Part shown: piece after piece, positions 32,195 to 40,200 of the stretch | How positions within the stretch are numbered: position 1 is the stretch's first letter | How the letters are laid out: each line of letters starts with the position of its first letter | Source of the DNA: Coprococcus sp. | GTDB lineage: Bacteria; Bacillota; Clostridia; Lachnospirales; Lachnospiraceae | NCBI GenBank assembly: GCA_022793995.1 | Contig: JAAWDY010000007.1 | Span: forward strand, 1-45,395 | Length of the DNA stretch: 45,395 nt | Direction: 5' to 3' | The notes under the pieces: generated by a model | The model's database searches: none | What the model was told of the DNA's origin: nothing | Seen by the model: only the letters and a program-made list of their open reading frames with translations | Made by a program: the position numbers and the translations under genes

Positions 32195-32223
32195 ACTATA
32201 TATGGATTGTTCAGATTAATCAA
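32195..32223 (-). promoter_or_regulatory. Promoter of the GntR gene
   Basis: TTGATT and TATAGT separated by 17 bp on the minus strand. The predicted start lies next to the operator-like sequence. Confidence 0.5.
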
Positions 32224-32299
32224 TATAGATTTTTGAAAGAGAATATTTTTATGCAAAACATCTAAATATCGCGCCTTATTTTTAGCTAATATGCCATAT

Positions 32300-32327
32300 C
32301 AAAAGGACTGCCGAAAATGGCAGCCCC
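32300..32327 (-). terminator. Terminator after the FtsX permease gene
   Basis: On the minus strand GGCTGCC-ATTTTC-GGCAGTCC forms a compact hairpin followed by TTTTG. It lies 6-7 bp past the permease stop codon. Confidence 0.65.
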
Positions 32328-32333
32328 TCTTCA

Positions 32334-33476
32334 TCACTCGATCATGATTTCCTTGACCGGGATTTTCTTGATTTTTTCAGAATAAACATACATCACGACT
32401 TCATAAATCACAGCGAAAAATGCAAGAGAGATGAGCATGACCGGAAGGTCAAATTCATAGACCGGGATCCCATCCATATCCTTGAACACAATATCTACCA
32501 TTATTCTAAGAAGCATATACTGATATATTGTCCCAATCGCAAACCCGATATAGGACAGCGGGCGGTATCCGCTAAGAAGAGCGTGGCAGCATTCTTTCTG
32601 TGTATAGCCGAATACACGCATCATGGCGATCGTTTTCGTATTGCCCTTAATAACGGTTGTCATTGCAAGAAAAAGGGTCGTACATGCCAAAATGATCCCG
32701 ATCATCAGCATCATAATGCCCATCATCTCACTCGCCAGTTCTTTCATTCTGGCAGACATCTGCGTCATTGCTGAAAAACAGAATGATGCAAAAATGGTAA
32801 AGAATACAAGCGTCTTTTTGGCCCTGAGTGTATTCCTTTTAAGGCCGTCGGTAAATGTACAATCCCAATCCTTCTCCTGCTTCTTTATTCTTGCCGAAAT
32901 ACGCAGGTCATCTTTTAGCAGCGTGAGTACTGGTCTTTTTAATTTTAAAGATGCATAGAAAATTGCAAGAACTGCAAATACAGCCGTCGGCAGGATCACA
33001 AAGTACAGGAAAAGCAGCGGATGGAAATGCACTGTAATTTCAGGCAGGATTCCATCTTTATTCTGGAGTTCATAGAATTTCGGCATTAAGATGAATGCCC
33101 CCGAAAATCCGAGTACCGCCCCGAGGAAGACACTTGTTCCGAATACCCAGAAATTTTTTGCGATTTTCAAATTAGAATATCCCAGAGCTTTTAGTATCCC
33201 CAGTTCCTTTTTGCGCGTATCTATGTAATGCTTGATATAAAAAAGAAGCATAACGATAGAGGTGATTAAAAGACATCCTCCGGTCACAAAGCAGACGACC
33301 TTTGCGGTAGACACCTGCGCATCATAAAATATCATCGCCTGCCCCGAAGGAACCTGATCTTCCACCTGCCGGATATCAAAATAAAAATTTAAAAACATCG
33401 TACAGACAAGTATCGCACAGCAGACGATAATCGAAATCCCGATGAGCTTTGCAGCGTCCTTTATACCTACAACCAT
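32334..33476 (-). CDS. FtsX-type ABC transporter permease
   Basis: The 380-residue membrane protein has one helix near the N-terminus (LIGISIIVCCAILVCTMFLN), a short external segment, three helices in the first FtsX-like unit (VVCFVTGGCLLITSIVMLLF) followed by ELGILKALGYSNLKI, and a second unit with FFTIFASFCF, MMLMIGIILACTTLFLAM, MMRVFGYTQKE and C-terminal helices. It is shorter than classical double-FtsX permeases and lacks a large external domain. The ATG at 33476 follows the ATPase stop by 4 bp with GGTGG upstream; the frame to 33545 overlaps the ATPase gene. It should form an exporter with that ATPase under TetR control. Confidence 0.87.
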   Translation of the reverse strand: MVVGIKDAAKLIGISIIVCCAILVCTMFLNFYFDIRQVEDQVPSGQAMIFYDAQVSTAKVVCFVTGGCLLITSIVMLLFYIKHYIDTRKKELGILKALGYSNLKIAKNFWVFGTSVFLGAVLGFSGAFILMPKFYELQNKDGILPEITVHFHPLLFLYFVILPTAVFAVLAIFYASLKLKRPVLTLLKDDLRISARIKKQEKDWDCTFTDGLKRNTLRAKKTLVFFTIFASFCFSAMTQMSARMKELASEMMGIMMLMIGIILACTTLFLAMTTVIKGNTKTIAMMRVFGYTQKECCHALLSGYRPLSYIGFAIGTIYQYMLLRIMVDIVFKDMDGIPVYEFDLPVMLISLAFFAVIYEVVMYVYSEKIKKIPVKEIMIE

Positions 33477-33480
33477 ATCA

Positions 33481-34173
33481 TCACCACCCAATCTCATACG
33501 CGCTCTTCTGCGTTTCATTCGTATATACCTGCAGTATTTTCCCACTGTTCATTTTAAAGACCGTGTTCGCCATCTCCGCAATATTGATATTATGCGTTAC
33601 CATTACCACCGTAAATTTATCTTTCTTCTGCAGGTTACAAATATAATCAAGAATCTGCCTACCGGTCGATTCATCCAGCGCGCCGGTCGGCTCATCCAAG
33701 AACAAAATTTTCGGCTTTTTGGCAAGCGCTCTGGCTATGGATACCCTTTGCTGCTCTCCTCCGGAAAGCTCGCCGGGAAATTTTCTTAACTTTTCTTCAA
33801 GCCCGACAGCTCTGATGATCTCGCGATAGTCATGATGATCGGCAAGGTCAGCCCCCATCCGCACATTCTTCTCTACCGACATGTCAGGCAGCAGATAATA
33901 TTGCTGGAAGATGAATCCGACTGTTTTCCTGCGGAAGGCGGTCAGCTCGCTGTCCGACAATTTTGTAATATCGCTGCCGTCATAAATAACGCTCCCGCTA
34001 TCAGGGCGCTCAAGCCCGGAAATGACGTTTAAAAAGGTGGATTTGCCCGAACCGGACGCTCCCAGGATCACAGCAAAATCTCCGTCGTCTATCCTGGCTG
34101 TGATACCTTTTAAGATTTGACATTTATTTTCATGGTTCCCATAAGATTTGGTTATTTTTTTGATCTCAATCAT
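33481..34173 (-). CDS. ABC transporter ATP-binding protein
   Basis: The 230-residue ATPase has Walker [11 protein letters not shown]-loop [12 protein letters not shown], the signature [15 protein letters not shown], Walker [14 protein letters not shown] and the switch histidine MVTHN. It is of the MacB/LolD type that pairs with FtsX permeases. Its start overlaps the TetR gene by 8 nt, so regulator and transporter are one transcription unit. Confidence 0.94.
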   Translation of the reverse strand: MIEIKKITKSYGNHENKCQILKGITARIDDGDFAVILGASGSGKSTFLNVISGLERPDSGSVIYDGSDITKLSDSELTAFRRKTVGFIFQQYYLLPDMSVEKNVRMGADLADHHDYREIIRAVGLEEKLRKFPGELSGGEQQRVSIARALAKKPKILFLDEPTGALDESTGRQILDYICNLQKKDKFTVVMVTHNINIAEMANTVFKMNSGKILQVYTNETQKSAYEIGW

Positions 34174-34753
34174 TTCTATTACCTTCTTTTATTTCCTTTA
34201 GCATGGCAGTGCATACCTCCGTCAACATGACGCCGATCTCTTCCGGGCTAAATGTACACATATTGGTCGCGCACAGGACTGCGATCCCATGCGTATATAC
34301 CCACAAATGACGGTATAGCCATTCCGAATCCAGCCGATCTAATGAATAAAGTCCCTGGACGGAGGACAAAATCTGTGGATAGTGGTCGTCAATGACCGGC
34401 AACACATTCCTTACCGTCGGCTTTTGGGGTTGTTCCGTCATAAAAAGTATCTGAAACAGCTTTGGCTCAGTGATCGCAAACTGAATATACTGCATGCCTA
34501 CGCCCTTAAAGGCAGGTATTTCTTCCTGACAAAGGCCGCGTTCCACATAATCCGCATAAAGCAGCCTCACCGCAGCGATAACCTCCTGCTGGACCTCCTC
34601 CATACTTTGGAATACAGTGAAAATCGGTCTAGCGGAACTGCCAAGCTTTGTCCCCAAAGCTCTGGCCGTCAAGGCGCCAGCTCCTTCCGTCCTAACGATA
34701 TCCAGTGCGGCTTCGATGATTTCTTCTTTTGTAAATTTCGCTTTTGGCGGCAT
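34166..34753 (-). CDS. TetR-family regulator (WHG-domain type)
   Basis: The 195-residue protein has a TetR HTH (EEIIEAALDIVRTEGAGALT, ARALGTKLGSSARPIFTVF) and a helical C-terminal domain with WVYTHGIAVLCATNMC, the WHG-type signature. AGGAG lies about 9 nt before the ATG. It is the first gene of the exporter operon. Two similar near-palindromes sit at the predicted transcription start, so it very likely represses its own operon and is released by a transported compound. Confidence 0.9.
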   Translation of the reverse strand: MPPKAKFTKEEIIEAALDIVRTEGAGALTARALGTKLGSSARPIFTVFQSMEEVQQEVIAAVRLLYADYVERGLCQEEIPAFKGVGMQYIQFAITEPKLFQILFMTEQPQKPTVRNVLPVIDDHYPQILSSVQGLYSLDRLDSEWLYRHLWVYTHGIAVLCATNMCTFSPEEIGVMLTEVCTAMLKEIKEGNRND

Positions 34754-34776
34754 CGTTCTCTCCTTCCAAAAAACAA

Positions 34777-34802
34777 AAACATTCGTTTTGAAACATCTGT
34801 TT
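34777..34802. promoter_or_regulatory. Tandem operator candidates of the TetR-exporter operon
   Basis: AAACATTCGTTT and AAACATCTGTTT are two related 12-bp near-palindromes whose centres are 14 bp apart. They cover the first bases of the predicted transcript. Confidence 0.6.
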
Positions 34803-34806
34803 TATA

Positions 34807-34835
34807 TTTTACTCTATGATATTTGATTTGTCAAC
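34807..34835 (-). promoter_or_regulatory. Promoter of the TetR-ABC exporter operon
   Basis: A perfect TTGACA and TAAAAT are separated by 17 bp on the minus strand. The transcript would start near 34800 inside the tandem operators. Confidence 0.7.
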
Positions 34836-34838
34836 CTA

Positions 34839-34875
34839 AAAAACGGCAGGGCTTTATAATACCATGCCCTACCGC
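34839..34875 (-). terminator. Rho-independent terminator after the chimeric relic
   Basis: On the minus strand CGGTAGGGC and GCCCTGCCG form a 9-bp stem (one G-T pair) with a 13-nt loop, followed by TTTTTT. It ends transcription from the relic and the aldo/keto reductase before the TetR promoter. Confidence 0.85.
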
Positions 34876-34903
34876 TATATGTCTTTCATTGAAATATCTG
34901 ATT

Positions 34904-35806
34904 CTATTTTGACAATTCTTCCACCTTGCAGGAATGTTTCTTTGTCTTCCTGTTATAGCTAATTCCAACCGCCAGAATCCCACCTGTATATTTAGGCTTC
35001 TCCCCCATCTTCCCCTTGAAACGTAGAATATAATTCTTGTTCTTGATCTGCTCGATTGCATCCGCCGGTGTGCTGTCCACTTTCAGTTCCAGAATAAGAG
35101 CCTAGGCCCCTTTCCTTTCAGGATAAAAGATAAAGTCCACGTATCCCTCTCCTGCTTTATCTTCGCGCTCTATATGATACCTGTCCCTGGCGGCAAGGTA
35201 CACCAGATTTACAACCGCTGACAACTCGATTTCACTGTTATACGAAAAAATCGGTGATTCCGTATCATGTGCCAGCTTTAAAATCTTTTCATCCCGGATG
35301 ATAAGATTGGAGATCATCATGCCTGCCAAATTAAACGTCTTACTTGGGGCCATCGCGGTGATAAGCCTTTGATAATCCGGCATGATCTTTCCCATAGGGA
35401 TATGTTTCTGGTGTAAACGGATCAGGTCACAATGAATCTCATCTGAAATCACCCAAAGATGATACCTTTCAATAATCTTTGCAAGTTTTTTCAGCTCATC
35501 TTCTCTCCATATGCGCCCGCTTGGGTTGTGAGGATGGCAGAAGATAAACAATGTAGTTTTTTCCTCCGCTGCTTTTTTCTCAAAATCGTCAAAATCTATC
35601 GTATAATACCCTTCATTATAAACCTGATCAGAGCATATATACTCCCGCTTATTAAAATCTGCCGCATATTTGAAATAAGCGTAAGAAGGTGTTAAAAAGA
35701 GGACTTTCTCATCCGGCTTACAAATATATTCCACCATTTCATAAAGCGCCGGTATGATACCGTTGGACATCACCAATTCATTTTTATCAAAATTCCATCC
35801 ATCCAT
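34904..35806 (-). pseudogene. Chimeric relic: PatB-like aminotransferase joined to a PD-(D/E)XK nuclease tail
   Basis: The first 185 or so codons from 35806 are the middle of a MalY/PatB-type PLP enzyme (HPHNPSGRIW, VISDEIHCDLI, the PLP lysine in MAPSKTFNLAGM). The first 85 or so residues of the family are missing. Near 35240 the frame changes identity to the C-terminal tail of AAA-ATPase/PDDEXK_9 proteins (LSAVVNLVYLAARDRY, GYVDFIFYPE, LILELKVD, YTGGILAVGISYN). This second part is also cut by an in-frame TAG at 35102-35104 and ends at 34904. Two unrelated genes were fused by deletion. The ORF up to 35102 may still be translated, but neither half is complete. Confidence 0.75.
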
Positions 35807-35888
35807 GTTTATTTCCCTTGATTTTACGATCAGGCAAAAAACATGGCAAATATCATCCGATTATGTATTTATACGATACTTTTTCTCC

Positions 35889-37040
35889 CTATCTTTCCCG
35901 GAACAGCTCTGCCGTTTTCTCCATCCGCTCGGCAATCTTCACACCAAAAGGACAGCGGCTTTCACAGCTATGGCATCCGATACAGGAATCCGCCCGATGC
36001 TCCAACGCAAAGTAATGTGCCTTCACCGTATCCGGCACCTCCGGCTGCATGACCGCCAGATCATAGTACTTATTCACCATGGCAATATCAATTTCTGCCG
36101 GGCATGGCCTGCAATGTCCGCAGTAAGTGCATTCTCCTTGCCCGAATGTGTGGGAAGGTGCTTTGGCAAGCAGGCTTGCGTAATCTTTTTCCTCCTGCGA
36201 CGCATTTTCGTAGGCAGCCGCTTCCTCCACATGCCCCGGGGTGTCATATCCAGCCATAACTGCAGCGACAGCCGGTCTTGTCAGGCAGTAATGGATGCAT
36301 TGTACCGGTGTGAGTGCGATGCCAAAAGGTGATCTTTTCGCGTCAAACAGGCGTCCGCCCGCGTATGGCTTCATTACAGTAAGACCCACATCATTTTGTT
36401 CGCATAGTTTATAAAGTTTTGCCCGCTCCGGATCGATTCCGTTTAACCCGTCCTGGTATTCTTCGGCAAAATAATTCTCCAGATCGTCCGTAGGCGGCAG
36501 CAGGTCAAAGGCCGGATTAACACTGAACAATATTGCTTCCACAATTCCGCTTTCTGCCGCCAGTTTCGCCATCGCAGGATTGTGGGTACTCATGCCAATA
36601 TGGCGAATCTTCCCGGACTCTTTTAGTTCCTTTACATATTGAATATAGGGACCGTTCACGACCGTCTCCCAGTCGCTCTCCTGGTCGACAAAATGGATCA
36701 TGCCCAAGTCAATATAATCCGTCTGCATACGGGTCAAAAGATCCTCAAAAGCCTCCCGGCATTTGTCCACGTCCCGGGTGCGGACATACTGTCCGTCCTG
36801 CCAGGTGGAGCCGATATGCCCCTGAATAATCCATTGCTTCCTCTTTCCCGAAAGGGCTTTTCCGATGTTCGTACGCACGTTAGGCTCCGACATCCAGCAG
36901 TCCAGGATATTGATCCCCAGCTCGTCCGCACGGTCTATCATCGCTTTACACTCTTCATAAGTATGGCGCTCCAGCCATTCCCCGCCAAAACCAACCTCAC
37001 TCACCATCAAATTCGTTTTTCCAAGTCTTCGATACTGCAT
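35889..37040 (-). CDS. Aldo/keto reductase with two 4Fe-4S clusters
   Basis: The 383-residue protein starts with the AKR fold (MQYRRLGKTNLMVSEVGFGG, then DRADELGINILDCW, DLGMIHFVDQE, IRHIGMSTHNP) and ends with a ferredoxin-like domain carrying CTYCGHCRPCP near residue 310 and CIGCHSCESRCPFGV near 355. Members are oxidoreductases that couple an aldo/keto reductase barrel to iron-sulfur electron transfer; substrates are mostly unknown. The usual AKR tyrosine in an F-D-x-A-x-x-Y motif is replaced around ILDCWMSEP, so classical NADPH-dependent carbonyl reduction is doubtful. An AAGGAGG ribosome site supports the start. Confidence 0.88.
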   Translation of the reverse strand: MQYRRLGKTNLMVSEVGFGGEWLERHTYEECKAMIDRADELGINILDCWMSEPNVRTNIGKALSGKRKQWIIQGHIGSTWQDGQYVRTRDVDKCREAFEDLLTRMQTDYIDLGMIHFVDQESDWETVVNGPYIQYVKELKESGKIRHIGMSTHNPAMAKLAAESGIVEAILFSVNPAFDLLPPTDDLENYFAEEYQDGLNGIDPERAKLYKLCEQNDVGLTVMKPYAGGRLFDAKRSPFGIALTPVQCIHYCLTRPAVAAVMAGYDTPGHVEEAAAYENASQEEKDYASLLAKAPSHTFGQGECTYCGHCRPCPAEIDIAMVNKYYDLAVMQPEVPDTVKAHYFALEHRADSCIGCHSCESRCPFGVKIAERMEKTAELFRER

Positions 37041-37206
37041 ATTGTACCTCCTTCTTCCATCTTCCTTTCAATAAGTCTATTGTAGCAAGCCTCGGCCGCG
37101 AATGCCAGACCCAGTTATTGATTTTTTCTTCCTATTATAATGCCAACAGAGACGGCATCCCGAAATGGGCCGCCGCCTCTTTAAGTCAGAACTTCTTAGC
37201 TCAAGA
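37041..37206. other. Intergenic stretch after the surface-protein gene
   Basis: It contains the ribosome site of the aldo/keto reductase gene and an imperfect GC-rich hairpin at about 37149-37181 (CGGC..CCC-GAAAT-GGG..GCCG). The hairpin has no T tract on the minus strand, so I do not call it a terminator with confidence. Confidence 0.4.
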
Positions 37207-40200
37207 TTACCTATATCTTCTTCTCTCTTTTTCCACTACATAGAACATAACTCCCATGCTGGCTAAAAGCAGAACCATCCACAATACCACGTGGTTGTTA
37301 TCGCCGGTTGGCGCCGCCGTATTTCCCTGGTTTTGCCCTGGTGTATGATTGCCGTTTCCAGCTGATGTTCCGGAATTATTTCCCTGCTGGTTACCTGACT
37401 GATTATTTCCCGTATTGCCAGGTTTATTGCCGTCGCCGGAATCGCCGGGCTTTTCCTGCGGCGCTGTAATAGTAAATGTTTTTGAAATCGTCCCTGCATA
37501 GCTTCCAATACCGGTTATCACGACCGTCGCTGTTCCGACTTCTACATTATTATTATATGCTGCCGTGAAATCCGTACCTTCCTTCAGGCCGTCGATCGTT
37601 ACCTTTGGCTCAAGTGGTTTTCCTGTATAAACAGCCGTTTCAAAAGATAACTTGGTTACATCCCTGTAATCCTCCATATTCTTCTTTGCTTCAACAAATA
37701 CGACTTCATACGTATCGTCCAGCAAATCCTTATGCGCCGGATTTGTCGTCGTCAGCTCTACAACATGGGATCCGTCCTTACCGCTATTATTAAGGAAAGG
37801 ATTTTCTCCAATCGATTTAATACTATTCGGCAGATGGACGCTCTCCAGAAGTCCTTCCTTAAACGCGTATTTCCCGATCGATTCAACGCCTTCTTCTAAT
37901 ACAAGACTCTTAAGCGTCGTCGCCTTATATGTGCCTTCAAAAGCAGACTCGCCGATTTCCTTCACATTGCCCGGAATCACAAGGCTGGTTAAGTGATGCA
38001 GATGGAATGCCTTTCTTCCAATCTTCTCCACTGATTTCGGAATCGTAAGCGTCGTAAGCCTTGCACCGGCAAACGCGGTATCTCCAATCTCGGTGACGGT
38101 TTCAGGAATCGTGATGCTGCTGAGCCTGATATTCATAGAAAACGCTCCGGAAGGAATCTTCGTCACTCCTGCTGAGAGCTTTAGCTCTGTAATATCATTT
38201 GTAGCAAACGCTCCGTCTCCAAGTTCGGTCACGGTATCTGGAATCTGCACTTTTGTAAGTTTATTTCCATAGAATGCCCGTTCTCCAATAGACTGAATGC
38301 CTGCCGCACCTGCTTCCCTGGACACTGTCTCACTGAAAATAACCTCTGTAAGTGCATTCTGGGCAAACGCTTCTTTCCCGATGCTCTTCAATTTTTCAGG
38401 GTACGCAACCGAAGTCATTCCATTCGGAGATTCGATTCCAAATTTGGTAATCGTGATCTCATCGTCTGGAATCTTAAACGCTCCCTCGCCTACGGTAACA
38501 ATATCTTTGCCGCCTGGCGTCTCATCTGGAAGTACCAGGGTTTTCAGCGTTTTTCTCTTTGCATGCCCGCTTGTCGACCATCCTGTGATGGTTCCGGATG
38601 CCTCGTCATAGGTAAAATCTTCCGCTAGCCATCCAGTTCCCACCATTTTGTCGTAAACGACAATGTGAGAATTTTTATTTGCATATTCTGTGTTAAACGC
38701 ATCCACTTTCGACGGATCTGTAACTTTCACGATAACGATCGGATCTGCCGGTTTATTTTGTGTACCAAAAATAGTGTCCGCCGCTTTATTCTGCGCTGTC
38801 AGCGTCACTGTACTGGGGAGCTCAATCTCCGTAATTTTATTTCCCACAAAAGCGCCCTGTCCTATTTTTTGCAGCCCTTCGTGGAGTGTGACCTTTGTCA
38901 ATACGTTTGTCAAATATGCTTCCTGAGTAACGCTGAATGCATTATTCCCAATTTCCTGAACGCTTCCCGGAATCTCAACCTCTGTCAGCTGATGGTTCTG
39001 GAACGCCGCTTTTCCAATCGTGGTGAGCGTATCCGGTAAAGTAAGGCTTTCGATATGCGCGCCGGTAAAGGCGGATGCACCGATCGTTTTAACACCTTCT
39101 GGAATCACAAGTTCTTTTACGCTCATATCCGTAGCGGCTGCCGCGTTAAACGCACTTTGCGGGATATCGGTCACACCTTTGGACAATTTTATGCTTGTCA
39201 ATTTCCCTGATCCGGTAAATGTTCCGCTTCCCATTGTTGTCACACTGTCAGGGATTGACACTGCCGTAAGCTTGGAATTCTGGAACGCCGTCTGCCCGAT
39301 TTCCGTAAGTCCATCCGGAAAATCGATCGCCGTCATCTCGGATTCATAGGTCTTAGCTGCATTTAACGCAAACGTCCACTTTCCGATTTTTGTCAAAGTG
39401 TTCGGAAGTAAAACGCTGGCAGGTGTATAGTTTTTATCTCCTTCTGTGTATACGAAGATTCCTTGCTGATTCGTCCCGTCGCCTAATCCTGTGATCGCTT
39501 TCCCATCAGCTCCTTCTTTCGGAAGAATAAGAGCGGGATTCGTCTTGATCTTTTTTTGCCCCACATCAGACAGACCCGTGATCGTCGTTCCTGCCTCGTC
39601 GTATGTAAAATCGCCTGCTCCCCACGGCGCCTCTTCGCTCGGGATAGATCCGATGATTAGTTTCTGCACATTCGATTTACTCGTACCGGCGCCGTCAAGA
39701 TGAGCGATCATGCCTCCGCCGGCTTCGGTCTTATACATATAGACGATGCCGCCCTTTTTCTCAGCGGTGGTTCCACTGGTAACCGGTTCCATTCCCGTAT
39801 TCTGCAAAAATGTATATTTGTCCAGCTTTTCCGTATTCGACGGAATCTGCACGGATTTTATGGTGTTGATTGCAAATGCCTGGGCGTCTACCTGTAAAGC
39901 AAAATCTGTTTTTGCCGGAAATTCCAGGGAGGAAATACTGTTCCTGCTAAAAGAGCCATTCGCCGCCTGCATAAGAGACTTGGGCAGTTTCACGGATGTA
40001 AGCTGGTTTTGGCTAAAAGCGTTTCCTCCTACATAGATCACACCGTCTGGAAGTTCCAGTGTTGTCAAGGCATTTCCCAGAAAGGCGCTCGCGCTGATAA
40101 AGAAATCGCCTCTTTCCGTGAGTCCTTGTCCGGTGGTACTCCATGTACTATCATCATAGTCTGCTTTCACATTTTCAGGTAAACTCAAAGAAGTAATCCC

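Noticed and set aside
34831..35061. A 76-codon minus-strand ORF
   Set aside because: It runs through the nuclease-tail remnant in another frame and through a terminator hairpin; the remnant frame has the recognisable protein sequence.
35754..36332. A 192-codon plus-strand ORF opposite the aldo/keto reductase
   Set aside because: The minus-strand frame has clear AKR and 4Fe-4S motifs; the plus-strand translation looks random and cysteine/histidine-rich as expected for antisense.
37149..37181. A GC-rich hairpin as terminator of the surface-protein gene
   Set aside because: Its pairing is interrupted and no T tract follows it on the transcribed strand, so it is only mentioned in the intergenic entry.
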